Assembly: GCA_036263455.1 (NCBI GenBank)
Contig: DATAGZ010000001.1
Span: forward strand, 1 to 64,000
Direction: 5' to 3'
DNA: 64,000 nucleotides
Source: DATAGZ01 sp036263455
GTDB lineage: Bacteria; Pseudomonadota; Alphaproteobacteria; Dongiales; Dongiaceae
The notes beneath the pieces are model-generated. The model was not told the DNA's origin. It saw only the letters and a program-made list of their open reading frames with translations, and made no database searches. The translations under genes were made by a program, and so were the position numbers. Shown here one piece after another: positions 51,126-60,500 of this stretch (positions are counted from its first letter, which is position 1; each line of letters starts with the position of its first letter).

Positions 51126-53790
51126 AAGGAAGGATGCCTCCGTTCTTGAAATATTCGAGCTCGTCGACCGTATCGATGCGGCAGAGGACCGGCACCGTAT
51201 CGCGCCGGCCATTCATCCGGGCGATCTCCAGCATTACCTTCAGGCGGGGGCGCAGGGCGCCGAGGCCGCTTATGGAAAAGACTTCGGTCCCGTCGAGCGA
51301 GAGGTCGTGGCGGGTCTTGCCCTCCTCGAACTGGAGCGCCAGCACGCCCATGCCGATCAGGTTGGAGCGGTGGATACGCTCGAAACTCTCGGCGATGACC
51401 GCCTTGACGCCGAGCAGCAAGGTCCCCTTGGCCGCCCAGTCGCGCGAAGAGCCGGTGCCATATTCCTTGCCGGCAATCACGACCAGGGGCGTCCCCTCGG
51501 CTTTGTATTTCATGGCCGCGTCATAGATCGACATGGGTTGCCCATCGGGCATGTGCCGGGTTACGCCGCCTTCGATCCCCGGCACCATTTCGTTCTTGAG
51601 CCGGATATTGGCGAAGGTGCCTCGCATCATCACCTCATGATTACCGCGGCGCGCGCCATAGGAATTGAACTCGTCCTGGGGTACGCCGTGGGCGAGCAAA
51701 TAGGCGCCTGCGGGGCCATCTTTCTTGATGGATCCGGCCGGAGAGATGTGGTCGGTAGTGATTGAATCGCCCAGGATCGCCAGTGGGCGCGCCGCCACGA
51801 TATCGCCAAACGCCGTGGGCTTTACTTCCATATCGACGAAATACGGCGGGTTCTGCACGTAGGTCGATTCCGCGTTCCACTCGTATGTCTTGCCCTTGGC
51901 GATCTTGATCTTGCGCCAGTTGGGATCGCCCTTGAAGACATCCTTGTAGCGCTTCTTGAAGGCCGTGGCGGTCACGTATTTCTTCACGGCCGCCTGGATT
52001 TCCTTCGTGCTCGGCCAAAGATCTTTGAGATAGACCGCCTTACCCTTTCGGTTCACCCCGATCGGATCCTTGACCAGATTAACGTTCATGGAACCGGTCA
52101 GGGCATAGAGCATGCACAGCATCGGCGAGGCCAGGTAGTTCGCCTTGACCAGCGGATTGATGCGGCCCTCGAAATTGCGATTGCCCGACAGGACCGCGAC
52201 CGCGACCAGATCGCCCTTGCCGATTGCATCCGCGATAGGCTCGGGCAGAGGACCCGAATTACCGATACAGGTCGTGCAGCCATAGCCCACCAGATTGAAG
52301 CCGAGCTTCTCCAAGGGCTTCATCAGGCCCGCGCGGGTCAAATATTCGGTCACGACCTGCGAGCCGGGCGCCAGCGACGTCTTGACCCAGGGCTTGACCT
52401 TGAGGCCGAACTCCACCGCTTTCTTGGCGATGAGGCCCGCCCCGATCATCACCGAGGGATTGGACGTGTTGGTGCAGGAGGTGATTGCGGCGATCACCAC
52501 ATCGCCATCGCCGAGATCGTAATCGGTGCCGCGCACGGAGATGCGCGATTGCTTGCCCAGCTTCCGCCCGAAGCCCGTTTCCAGCGTCTCGGCGAATTCG
52601 GATGCGGCTTTGGTCAGTACGACGCGGTCCTGCGGGCGCTTGGGGCCGGCCAGCGAGGATTCGACCGTACCGATATCGAGCGCCAGCGTATCGGAAAATA
52701 TCGGCGTGGGGCCCTTGGTGGTCCGCCACAAACCCTGGGCGCGCGCATAAGCTTCGACAAGCGCGATCAGCGCCGCCGGGCGTCCCGAATTCTTGAGATA
52801 AAGGATCGTCTCCTTGTCGACCGGGAAATAACCGCACGTCGCGCCATATTCGGGCGCCATGTTGGCGATCGTCGCACGGTCGGCAAGCGGCAGATCGTCA
52901 AGGCCGGAGCCATAAAATTCGACGAATTTGCCCACCACGCCTTTCCTGCGCAACATCTGGGTCACGGTCAGAACCAGGTCGGTCGCGGTCACGCCCTCGC
53001 GCAGCTTGCCGGTCAACTCGAAACCGACGACCTCGGGAATGACCATCGAGATCGGTTGTCCGAGCATGGCCGCCTCGGCCTCGATGCCGCCCACGCCCCA
53101 GCCGAGCACGGCGAGGCCATTGACCATGGTCGTGTGGGAATCGGTACCGACCAGCGTATCGGGATAGGCGAGCGGCGGCGCCTTTTTGCCCTTGGCGTCG
53201 GTCTGGGATTGCTGCCAGACCACCTGGGCCAGATATTCCAGATTGACCTGGTGGCAGATCCCCGTGCCGGGCGGCACGACGCGGAAATTATTGAAGGCCG
53301 TCTGGCCCCAGCGCAGAAATTCGTAGCGTTCGTGATTGCGGTCATATTCCACCGCAACGTTCTTCCTAAAGGAATCGTTTGTGCCGAAATGATCGACCAT
53401 CACCGAATGATCGATGACGAGATCGACAGGCGAGAGCGGATTGATCTTGGTGGTATCGCCCTTGAGCGCCGCCATGGCGTCGCGCATCGCGGCAAGATCG
53501 ACGACCGCTGGCACGCCGGTGAAATCCTGCATCAAGACCCGTGCGGGACGATAGGCAATCTCCCGCTCCGAGCGACGCTGCTTGAGCCATTTGGCCATGG
53601 CGAGGATGTCGTCGCGCTTGACCGAGCGGCCGTCCTCGTGCCGGAGGAGATTTTCGAGCAGAACCTTGAGAGAGTGCGGCAGGCGGGAAAGATCGCCCAG
53701 GGTTTTTTCGGCGGCCTTGAGCGAATAATACTGATATTTCTTCCCCTTGACGGCCAAAAGCTTTCTTGTTTTGAACGAATCGAGTGTCAT
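51094..53790 (-). CDS. acnA: Aconitate hydratase AcnA
   Basis: 898 residues, monomeric 4Fe-4S enzyme converting citrate to isocitrate in the TCA cycle. The cluster ligands are C439 (ITSCTNTSNPSVMIGAG) and C505/C508 (GYGCTTCIGNSGPL). TLVGTDSHTTMVNGLAVLGW and the C-terminal swivel domain KEYGTGSSRDWAAKGT are conserved. A good promoter precedes it (53812-53839). Confidence 0.98.
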   Translation of the reverse strand: MTLDSFKTRKLLAVKGKKYQYYSLKAAEKTLGDLSRLPHSLKVLLENLLRHEDGRSVKRDDILAMAKWLKQRRSEREIAYRPARVLMQDFTGVPAVVDLAAMRDAMAALKGDTTKINPLSPVDLVIDHSVMVDHFGTNDSFRKNVAVEYDRNHERYEFLRWGQTAFNNFRVVPPGTGICHQVNLEYLAQVVWQQSQTDAKGKKAPPLAYPDTLVGTDSHTTMVNGLAVLGWGVGGIEAEAAMLGQPISMVIPEVVGFELTGKLREGVTATDLVLTVTQMLRRKGVVGKFVEFYGSGLDDLPLADRATIANMAPEYGATCGYFPVDKETILYLKNSGRPAALIALVEAYARAQGLWRTTKGPTPIFSDTLALDIGTVESSLAGPKRPQDRVVLTKAASEFAETLETGFGRKLGKQSRISVRGTDYDLGDGDVVIAAITSCTNTSNPSVMIGAGLIAKKAVEFGLKVKPWVKTSLAPGSQVVTEYLTRAGLMKPLEKLGFNLVGYGCTTCIGNSGPLPEPIADAIGKGDLVAVAVLSGNRNFEGRINPLVKANYLASPMLCMLYALTGSMNVNLVKDPIGVNRKGKAVYLKDLWPSTKEIQAAVKKYVTATAFKKRYKDVFKGDPNWRKIKIAKGKTYEWNAESTYVQNPPYFVDMEVKPTAFGDIVAARPLAILGDSITTDHISPAGSIKKDGPAGAYLLAHGVPQDEFNSYGARRGNHEVMMRGTFANIRLKNEMVPGIEGGVTRHMPDGQPMSIYDAAMKYKAEGTPLVVIAGKEYGTGSSRDWAAKGTLLLGVKAVIAESFERIHRSNLIGMGVLALQFEEGKTRHDLSLDGTEVFSISGLGALRPRLKVMLEIARMNGRRDTVPVLCRIDTVDELEYFKNGGILPYVLRNLAATA

Positions 53791-53811
53791 GGTTCTCCCC
53801 TGCGCGGCGAA

Positions 53812-53839
53812 TGTATAGGAACATTGCGACCGCCTTCAA
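53812..53839 (-). promoter_or_regulatory. Promoter of acnA
   Basis: On the minus strand TTGAAG (53839-53834), 16 bases, TATACA (53817-53812), ending 22 nt before the acnA start codon. Confidence 0.6.
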
Positions 53840-54050
53840 GTCTTTCGCACGATTCTTACGTATTAGTGACGCTCGTCTCACCGGGAGCGCTGCTCGCACG
53901 GTGGGGGCGCATGAACACTTCTTGTGGATGTTGCCGGTCGATCCTTTCAAGACAGCGCCGGGCCGGCGGACGATTTCAATCGACACCGTTCTGGTGCCCC
54001 GGTGAATTAATCACAATTTTGCCATTCTTAGGTCAGAATATAGTCACTTC

Positions 54051-54170
54051 TTGGTGGTCTACTCACACCTAGCAGAGAGCCCCTTCTGCCTTTGCCAGGC
54101 ATTCTCTCCCCCCGAGGAAAGCCTGGCCGGCGGCGCCGTATCCATCCCCCCGACGGCGCCGCCTTTTCTT
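54051..54170 (+). ncRNA. Candidate small RNA with three C-rich hairpin loops
   Basis: In the 405-nt gap between the divergent ends of acnA and the Ppx/GppA gene there is no ORF worth calling, but three consecutive stems on the plus strand: GCAGA/TCTGC (54072-54089, loop GAGCCCCT), GCCAGGC/GCCTGGC (54094-54127, loop with CTCCCCCCGAGG) and a terminator stem (54129-54163, loop ATCCATCCCCCCG) followed by TTTTCTT. C-rich loops that can pair with Shine-Dalgarno sequences are typical of alphaproteobacterial trans-acting sRNAs such as the AbcR/alpha-r15 group. A possible -10 TATAGT lies at 54039-54044, with no convincing -35; the 5' end is a guess. Confidence 0.5.
54129..54170 (+). terminator. Strong Rho-independent terminator on the plus strand
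   Basis: GGCGGCGCCGT (54129-54139), 13-nt loop, ACGGCGCCGCC (54153-54163), then TTTTCTTT. Eleven perfect base pairs. No protein gene on the plus strand ends here, so it implies a non-coding transcript. Confidence 0.8.
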
Positions 54171-54195
54171 TGCCCGCGCTACAGGTCTTGACCCG

Positions 54196-55158
54196 TCACA
54201 GACCCATCAGGATTCCCTCGCGAACGCCCCGGTCCGCAACACGCAGCTCGTCGACCGGCCACTGGCGGCAGATCGCGCTCAAGATGGCGCAGCCTGCGAC
54301 GACCAGATCGGCGCGCTCCCGGCCGATGCAAGGATGCGCCGCCCGCTCGCCACAGCTCTGCCGGCTCAAATGCGCGGCGATACGCTCGAAATCCGCAATC
54401 TGGAGGAAACCGCCGTCGACCCGCGCCCGGTCATAGCGCGGCAGGTCGAGAAAAACGCCCATGATCGTCGTGACCGTCCCCGACGTGCCGATCATCTGGA
54501 CTTGGCCCGCGCTAATCGGGCCGCCCGCCCCAATGGCCTGGGCAAAGGGCCACATCGCCGAGCGTACCGCATCGACCATCGCCGCATAGAATCGCGCGGG
54601 ATCAGTTCCCGGCGGAGGCTCCACTCCGAAACGCTCGGTCAAGGTGACGACGCCGAGCGGCATGGAGTGCGACGCCAGAATATGCGCGCGGCCGTGCCGA
54701 TCGAGCCGCAGCCATCCAAGTTCGGTCGAGCCGCCGCCGATATCGAAGACCAGCGCATAAGGGAAATTTGCCCGCAACAGCGGCGTCGTTCCCCGAAAGG
54801 CCAGTGAAGCTTCCTCCGTTGCCGATATGACCTCGAGCGCGAGACCGGTTTCCGCCGCCACCCTCTCCAGGAAAGATTTGGAATTGCATGCACGACGGCA
54901 GGCCTCGGTTGCAACGGCGCGCACGCGCTGCACCCGGCGCTGGATGATCTTTTCCGAGCAGATCTTCAGCGCTTCGATCGTGCGCGCCATGGCGTGCTCG
55001 GACAGCGCGCCCGAGCTTTCCAAACCTTCTCCCAGCCGAACAATGCGCGAGAAGGCGTCGATGACATGGAAATGCTTATCGGTGTCCCGGCGAGCGATCA
55101 GCAATCGGCAATTATTCGTCCCCAGATCGAGCGCCGCCAAGACCGGTTGGTCGTTCAT
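54196..55158 (-). CDS. Ppx/GppA family phosphatase
   Basis: 320 residues of the ASKHA exopolyphosphatase/guanosine pentaphosphatase fold, short form without a C-terminal HD domain. AALDLGTNNCRLLIARRD (phosphate 1), AVATEACRRACN, YALVFDIGGGSTELGWLRLD (phosphate 2) and MIGTSGTVTTIMGV are conserved. It may degrade polyphosphate or pppGpp; which one cannot be told. It starts 6 nt after the queG stop, so it is the last gene of the queuosine transcript. Confidence 0.93.
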   Translation of the reverse strand: MNDQPVLAALDLGTNNCRLLIARRDTDKHFHVIDAFSRIVRLGEGLESSGALSEHAMARTIEALKICSEKIIQRRVQRVRAVATEACRRACNSKSFLERVAAETGLALEVISATEEASLAFRGTTPLLRANFPYALVFDIGGGSTELGWLRLDRHGRAHILASHSMPLGVVTLTERFGVEPPPGTDPARFYAAMVDAVRSAMWPFAQAIGAGGPISAGQVQMIGTSGTVTTIMGVFLDLPRYDRARVDGGFLQIADFERIAAHLSRQSCGERAAHPCIGRERADLVVAGCAILSAICRQWPVDELRVADRGVREGILMGL

Positions 55159-55164
55159 GATCCA

Positions 55165-56241
55165 CTATAAAGCGACGGTCCATTCCTGCGCAACCGCCGG
55201 ATCAGGGTCATTGCGGGCGTAACGGGATAAATCCTCCCTGGATATGAGGCGGCTGAGCGCCCACACGGCCGCGCCGCGCACCAGCGGGCTCTGATCCTCC
55301 AGCGCGGCGAGCACCGCCCCACGCGCCCCAGGCTGGCCGCTATTGCCGAGCGCGTAAAGCACATTCCTCAGGAAACGGTCGCGCCCGATGCGCTTGATTG
55401 GCGAGCCGCGAAACATCGTGCGAAAGGCCGCATCGTCCAGGCCCGCAAGAGCGATAAGATCGGGCGCGCGCAAGTCGGGACGGGACAGGAAGGCGTCGTC
55501 GGAGGCTTGGGCGAACTTATTCCACGGGCAGACGGCGAGACAATCGTCGCATCCATAGATGCGGTTACCGAGCAGCGGCCGAAGGGATCTTTCTATCGGC
55601 CCCTTATGCTCGATAGTCAGATAGGAAATGCAGCGGCGCGCATCCAGCCGGTAGGGACCCAAGAAGGCATCGGTGGGGCAGGCAGACAAGCAGCGGCGGC
55701 ACGCACCACAATGGTCCTGCTCGGCCGGATCGGGATCGAGCGCCATGTCGGTATAGATCATGCCCAGGAAGAAAAACGCGCCGAGCCGGCGGCTCACCAG
55801 ATTGGTGTGCTTGCCTTGCCAGCCCAACCCCGCCTGCTGGGCGAGCGGCTTTTCCATGACGGGCGCCGTATCGACGAAGATCTTCACTTCGGCGCCGCAT
55901 TCCTCGTGCAGGAACCGCGCGAGCTGGCGCAGGCGCTTCTTCATGACCTCATGATAATCCTGGTTGCGCGCATAGACCGACACCGCGCCGCGGTCAGACG
56001 GCAGGGGCGCGCCGGGCTGGTCATAGCATAAGGCCAGTGCGATTACCGAGCGGGCTTCTGGCCAGAGCAGCGCGGGTTGCGCGCGCATCTCCTGGCGGTT
56101 CTCCAGCCAACCCATGTCGCCATGCAGGCCTTGCGCACAGAATTCGCGGAGATCGGCGCCAATGGCGGGCGCGAGATGGGCAGGCGCAAAACCGACCGCG
56201 TCGAAACCGAGCGCCAGCGCCTTGTCCCGGATCGCGTTCAT
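55165..56241 (-). CDS. queG: Epoxyqueuosine reductase
   Basis: 358 residues, cobalamin- and Fe-S-dependent. It makes queuosine from epoxyqueuosine on tRNA. FVDTAPVMEKPLAQQAGLGW holds the catalytic Asp; the two 4Fe-4S sites are CGACRRCLSACP near residue 183 and CDDCLAVCP near residue 233; the C-terminal part is a PBS/HEAT-like repeat (GARGAVLAALEDQSPLVRGA). ATG 56241 overlaps the queF stop. Its need for cobalamin fits the cob genes in this window. Confidence 0.96.
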   Translation of the reverse strand: MNAIRDKALALGFDAVGFAPAHLAPAIGADLREFCAQGLHGDMGWLENRQEMRAQPALLWPEARSVIALALCYDQPGAPLPSDRGAVSVYARNQDYHEVMKKRLRQLARFLHEECGAEVKIFVDTAPVMEKPLAQQAGLGWQGKHTNLVSRRLGAFFFLGMIYTDMALDPDPAEQDHCGACRRCLSACPTDAFLGPYRLDARRCISYLTIEHKGPIERSLRPLLGNRIYGCDDCLAVCPWNKFAQASDDAFLSRPDLRAPDLIALAGLDDAAFRTMFRGSPIKRIGRDRFLRNVLYALGNSGQPGARGAVLAALEDQSPLVRGAAVWALSRLISREDLSRYARNDPDPAVAQEWTVAL

Positions 56242-56705
56242 CCCCGGCCGCGATACGGCGCCACGCCCTGCTCGGGCACCCACACGCCCTGCGGGAGCTT
56301 GCCGGTCTGATAGAACACGTCGATGGGAATGCCGCCCCGCGGATACCAATAGCCGCCGATGCGCAGCCATTTTGGCGCGAGGAGATCGGCGAGCTTCTTG
56401 CCGATGGTCACGGTGCAATCCTCGTGAAAGGCGCCATGGTTCCGAAAAGAGAATAAATAGAGTTTGAGGCTTTTGCTCTCGACCAACCAGCGATTGGGAA
56501 GGTAATCGAGGACGAGATGCGCGAAGTCCGGCTGGCCGGTGATCGGACAGAGCGAGGTAAATTCCGGAGCGGTAAAGCGCACGACATAATTCTCGCCCCG
56601 CTGCGGATTGGGGACCCGTTCCAGCGAAGCTTTCGCGGGGTCGGTGGGCATGGCTACCTCTTTGCCCAACTGCATTAAGGCCTCATAAGGATTTTTCTTG
56701 GCCAT
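56238..56705 (-). CDS. queF: NADPH-dependent 7-cyano-7-deazaguanine reductase
   Basis: 155 residues, unimodular type. It reduces preQ0 to preQ1. FTSLCPITGQPDFAHLVLDY has the catalytic Cys and Asp; VESKSLKLYLFSFRNHGAFHED (about positions 78-99) is the QueF motif with the substrate-binding Glu. The start at 56705 overlaps the end of tgt by 23 nt. Confidence 0.96.
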   Translation of the reverse strand: MAKKNPYEALMQLGKEVAMPTDPAKASLERVPNPQRGENYVVRFTAPEFTSLCPITGQPDFAHLVLDYLPNRWLVESKSLKLYLFSFRNHGAFHEDCTVTIGKKLADLLAPKWLRIGGYWYPRGGIPIDVFYQTGKLPQGVWVPEQGVAPYRGRG

Positions 56706-57837
56706 CGTCTTCCTCGTATTTCTCGATATCGCCGCGCAGGAAACCATCCAGCATCTCCGCCATGCGTGCGTCTGCTTGTCCGGCTTCGATCGCTGCCCTG
56801 AGGCTGCGCATCACATCCTGGTAGAAATGCAGATTATGCCAGGTCAACAGCATGGCGCCCAGGATTTCTCGCGACTTGAGCAGGTGGTGCAGGTAAGCGC
56901 GGCTATAGCCTTGGCACGCAGGACATTCGCAGCCGGCCATGAGCGGCCGCGGATCCGCGGCGTGGCGCGCGTTGCGCAGGTTGATCTCGCCACGCCAGGT
57001 AAAGCCGAGGCCGGTACGCCCGGCGCGCGTCGGCATGACGCAATCGAACATGTCCACACCCCGCCGGACCGCGCCGATGATATCTTGCGGCCGGCCGACA
57101 CCCATGAGATAGCGTGGCTTCTCGCGCGGCAGGAAATCGGGGGCGTAATCGAGCGCTGCGAACATCTGCGCCTGCCCCTCCCCCACGGCCAGTCCGCCGA
57201 TCGCATAGCCATCGAAGCCGATCTCGCACAAGGCGCGCGCCGATTCCTCGCGCAGTTCCGGATAGATGCTGCCCTGCATGATTCCGAAGATGCCGTATCC
57301 AGGACGGTCGCGAAAGGCGGCCCGGCTGCGCGCGGCCCAGCGCATCGATAACTGCATGGAGTGTCGCGCCTGTTCCTCGCTTGCGGGGAAGGGCGTGCAT
57401 TCATCGAAACACATGGTGATGTTGGAATCCAGCAGGTGCTGAATTCCAATGGACCGTTCGGGCGTCAGATGGTGCGTCGAGCCATCGATATGGGACCGAA
57501 ACCGCGCGCCTTCCTCGTCGATCGTACGCAGCTGCGACAAGGACATGACCTGAAACCCGCCCGAATCGGTAAGGATCGGCTTCGGCCAATTCATCATGGC
57601 ATGGAGGCCGCCCAGCGCGGCCACGCGCTCGGCACCCGGGCGCAGCATCAGGTGGTAGGTGTTTCCCAGCAGGATTTCGGCGCCGGTGGCGGCGACCGAG
57701 TCCGGCAGCATCGCCTTGACGGTTCCGGCCGTACCCACCGGCATGAAGCAAGGGGTCTCGATCATGCCGTGCGCGGTCGTAAGCCGGCCCCGCCGCGCCT
57801 TGCCGTCCTGCTTGAGCAGGGAGAAGGCGAGGCTCAT
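56683..57837 (-). CDS. tgt: Queuine tRNA-ribosyltransferase
   Basis: 384 residues, TIM barrel. It swaps guanine-34 for preQ1 in tRNAs with GUN anticodons. LTDSGGFQVMSLSQLR has the catalytic Asp, FDCVMPTRAGRTG the nucleophilic Asp, and CECPACQGYSRAYLHHLLKS the zinc site. ATGA overlap with queA. Confidence 0.97.
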   Translation of the reverse strand: MSLAFSLLKQDGKARRGRLTTAHGMIETPCFMPVGTAGTVKAMLPDSVAATGAEILLGNTYHLMLRPGAERVAALGGLHAMMNWPKPILTDSGGFQVMSLSQLRTIDEEGARFRSHIDGSTHHLTPERSIGIQHLLDSNITMCFDECTPFPASEEQARHSMQLSMRWAARSRAAFRDRPGYGIFGIMQGSIYPELREESARALCEIGFDGYAIGGLAVGEGQAQMFAALDYAPDFLPREKPRYLMGVGRPQDIIGAVRRGVDMFDCVMPTRAGRTGLGFTWRGEINLRNARHAADPRPLMAGCECPACQGYSRAYLHHLLKSREILGAMLLTWHNLHFYQDVMRSLRAAIEAGQADARMAEMLDGFLRGDIEKYEEDDGQEKSL

Positions 57838-58862
57838 GCCCGCTCCAGCAGGCTGGCATCGCCATAGGAATAGAAGCGATAGCCCTGTTGAACAGCATGG
57901 CGGTAGGCCTCGCGCATCCGCGCGGTCCCCGCGAAGGCGCAGACCAACATGAAGAGCGTAGAGCGGGGCAGGTGGAAATTGGTCAGCAGCAAATCGGCGG
58001 AGACGAAGCGGTGTCCTGGAAGAAGATAGATATTGGTTTCTCCATGAAACGGCCGAACCGTGCCGTCGGCGGACGTGGCGGCCTCGAGCAGGCGCAAGAC
58101 AGTGGTTCCGACCGCGACGATCCGGCCGCCCTGTGCTCGCGCCGCGGCAATGGCTAGTGCCGCCGTTTCGGTGAGAGTCCCGCGCTCTGCATGAATCGGA
58201 TGGGTGCGGGGATCCTCGCTCCTGACCGGCAGAAAGGTGCCGGCCCCGACATGCAGCGTCACGTAAGCCGTCTTGATATCGCGGGCAGCAAGCGATTGCA
58301 GCAGCTCTTGGGTGAAGTGAAGACCGGCTGTCGGTGCCGCGACCGCGCCTTCTTCGCGCGCAAAGATCGTCTGGTAGTCGATGCGGTCCTGCTCGTCGGG
58401 ATCACGCGTCTTGCGGATATAAGGCGGCAGCGGCATGACGCCCGCGCGGCGCAGCGCCACCATCAGCTCTTCCCCGCTCGCATTGAAGCGCAGATGCAAC
58501 TCGCCATTCTCGCCTTTCTCAGCGACGATCGAATGCAGCATGTTTTCGTAATCGATGACGTCCCCGATCCGCAGCCTGCGCGCCGGCCGCGCCAGCGCCT
58601 GCCAGGTGTCATTGCTCACGGGCTTGAGAAGCGTGGCCTCGACCCGGGTTTGCCCGCGCCTGCCGGTCAATTGCGCCGGGATCACTCTGGTATCGTTGAG
58701 CACCAGCAGGTCGCCTGCCCGCAACAAAGCAGGCAAATCGCGCACATGGCAATCGCGCAGCGCGGCATCCACCACGAGAAGGCGCGCCGAATCTCGCGGC
58801 TGAACGGGCCGGGTTGCAATTGCCCCCTCAGGCAGATCGAAGTCGAAATCGGCGGTTTTCAT
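57834..58862 (-). CDS. queA: S-adenosylmethionine:tRNA ribosyltransferase-isomerase
   Basis: 342 residues. It builds epoxyqueuosine from preQ1-tRNA and SAM. FDLPEGAIATRPVQPRDSAR at the start, AGVMPLPPYIRK, VAAPTAGLHFTQELL, LHVGAGTFLPVRSED and TNFHLPRSTLFMLVCAF are diagnostic. First gene of queA-tgt-queF-queG. It is divergent from the YhhQ-type transporter with 54 nt between; no preQ1 riboswitch is visible. Confidence 0.97.
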   Translation of the reverse strand: MKTADFDFDLPEGAIATRPVQPRDSARLLVVDAALRDCHVRDLPALLRAGDLLVLNDTRVIPAQLTGRRGQTRVEATLLKPVSNDTWQALARPARRLRIGDVIDYENMLHSIVAEKGENGELHLRFNASGEELMVALRRAGVMPLPPYIRKTRDPDEQDRIDYQTIFAREEGAVAAPTAGLHFTQELLQSLAARDIKTAYVTLHVGAGTFLPVRSEDPRTHPIHAERGTLTETAALAIAAARAQGGRIVAVGTTVLRLLEAATSADGTVRPFHGETNIYLLPGHRFVSADLLLTNFHLPRSTLFMLVCAFAGTARMREAYRHAVQQGYRFYSYGDASLLERA

Positions 58863-58916
58863 CGCGCGCCTTTTCTATTATAAAGCCCGCGCAGATGAAA
58901 GCGTCAGGAAAGAATC

Positions 58917-59591
58917 ATGCCAGAAACCAGCAGGCCAATCCTCGTAGCCCTCGCCGGGCTGTTCGTGACCTGTCTCCTCATCTCCAATATCATCGCGGTG
59001 AAGCTGGTCGCCATCGCCGGCACTATCCTGCCCGCGGCGGTCATCGTCTTCCCGCTGAGCTATCTGCTCGGCGACGTGCTTACTGAAATCTATGGCTATC
59101 GGGTGACGCGGCGGATTATCTGGCTCGGCTTCGGCTGTAACCTTATCGCTGTCGCCGCGATCGCGCTGGCGCGTATTCTGCCCGCGCCACCTATCTGGAC
59201 GGGGCAAGACGCTTTCGATGCTATCCTGGGCGCCACGCCACGTATCCTCGGCGCGTCCTTCCTCGCGTACCTGGTCGGCGAATTCCTGAATGCCTACGTG
59301 CTCGCGCGCCTGAAAGTCGCGACCGCGGGGCGACATCTCTGGCTGCGCACCATCGGCTCGACGGTAATTGGGCAAGGTGTCGATTCGGCGATTTTCATCA
59401 CATTGGCCTTTTGGGGCGTTCTGCCCGATGCGGCACTCGTGCCGACGATCTTGACGCAATGGGCCTTCAAATCGGCCTATGAGATCCTTGCGACACCTCT
59501 CACCTATTGGGTGATCGCGGCCATCAAGCGCAAGGAGGGGCTGGATACCTATGACCGCCAGGTCAATTTCAACCCCTTCGCCCTAGGATAG
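58917..59591 (+). CDS. yhhQ: Queuosine precursor transporter (YhhQ/DUF165)
   Basis: 224 residues, about six membrane segments. LLISNIIAVKLVAIAGTILP, VIVFPLSYLLGDVLTEIYGY and LRTIGSTVIGQGVDSAIFI are the family core. YhhQ imports preQ0/preQ1. Its divergent position from queA supports this role. The 3' end overlaps ubiA by 9 nt. Confidence 0.94.
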   Translation: MPETSRPILVALAGLFVTCLLISNIIAVKLVAIAGTILPAAVIVFPLSYLLGDVLTEIYGYRVTRRIIWLGFGCNLIAVAAIALARILPAPPIWTGQDAFDAILGATPRILGASFLAYLVGEFLNAYVLARLKVATAGRHLWLRTIGSTVIGQGVDSAIFITLAFWGVLPDAALVPTILTQWAFKSAYEILATPLTYWVIAAIKRKEGLDTYDRQVNFNPFALG

Positions 59592-60500
59592 GCTGGGCGC
59601 GATCCGGTCGAGCACAAGGCCGGCCAGGAAAATCCAGCCTACCCAACGGTTGGAGCGGAACAGTGCCTGACATTTTGCGGGGTCGTCGATATCCAGCGCC
59701 CTTATCTGCCAGGCACAATGCAGGGCGACACCGAGCAGGGCGGCATAGACTGCCGGTCCGGAATGCGCCACGAAACAGGCCAGCCCCCAGCAAAGCACGG
59801 CACCCGCCGAAAAAAGGGCCAGCGCCACTTTGGTGCCGGAGCCCAGCCGCAATGCGCTCGACTTCACGCCGATGCGCCGGTCGTCCGCTTTGTCCTGATG
59901 GGCGTAGATCGTATCATAATGGAGGGTCCAGAGGGTCCCGCCTGCATAGAGCAAAAAGGCCGGCATATCCAGAATACCTCGCTCGGCGATCCAGCCGAGC
60001 AGCGCGCCCCAATTGAAGGCAAGGCCCAGGAAAAATTGCGGCCACCAGGTGAACCTCTTCATCGCGGGATAGATCACGACCAGGCTCATCGAGCCCAGGG
60101 CCCATAGAACCACCGCTCTGTTATGAAAAAGCAGGGCAACGGCAAGACCTATCGCGCATTGGACACCGCAGAAAATGAGGGCCTGGCCGAGGCCCAGCGC
60201 TCCGCTCGCCAGCGGCCGCTTCGCCGTGCGTGCCACTTGGCGATCGATATCGCGGTCGATCATGTCGTTGATGGTACAGCCGGCGCCCCGCATCGCCCAG
60301 GCGCCGATGGCAAATAGAAAGAGATGCAGGAAAGGAATGGCCGGGCTGGCAAGCACCGCCGACCACCAGCACGGAAAGAGCAAGAGCCACGTTCCAATCG
60401 GCCGGTCCCAGCGCGCGAGCCGCGCATAGGGCCGCAGCGGCGCGGGGAGCCAATGGTCGACCCAGCTTCCCTCGCCGATATCCAGAGAGGCGCTCGTCAC
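59583..60500 (-). CDS. ubiA: 4-hydroxybenzoate polyprenyltransferase
   Basis: 305 residues, eight or nine membrane segments. It prenylates 4-hydroxybenzoate in ubiquinone synthesis. The two Asp-rich motifs are GCTINDMIDRDIDRQVARTA near residue 75 and YDTIYAHQDKADDRRIGVKS near residue 198. The start is GTG, overlapping the helicase stop (GTGA). Confidence 0.96.
   Translation of the reverse strand: MTSASLDIGEGSWVDHWLPAPLRPYARLARWDRPIGTWLLLFPCWWSAVLASPAIPFLHLFLFAIGAWAMRGAGCTINDMIDRDIDRQVARTAKRPLASGALGLGQALIFCGVQCAIGLAVALLFHNRAVVLWALGSMSLVVIYPAMKRFTWWPQFFLGLAFNWGALLGWIAERGILDMPAFLLYAGGTLWTLHYDTIYAHQDKADDRRIGVKSSALRLGSGTKVALALFSAGAVLCWGLACFVAHSGPAVYAALLGVALHCAWQIRALDIDDPAKCQALFRSNRWVGWIFLAGLVLDRIAPSLS

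Noticed and set aside
58863..58916. preQ1 riboswitch between queA and yhhQ.
   Set aside because: The 54-nt gap lacks the preQ1 aptamer pattern and is too short to serve both directions.
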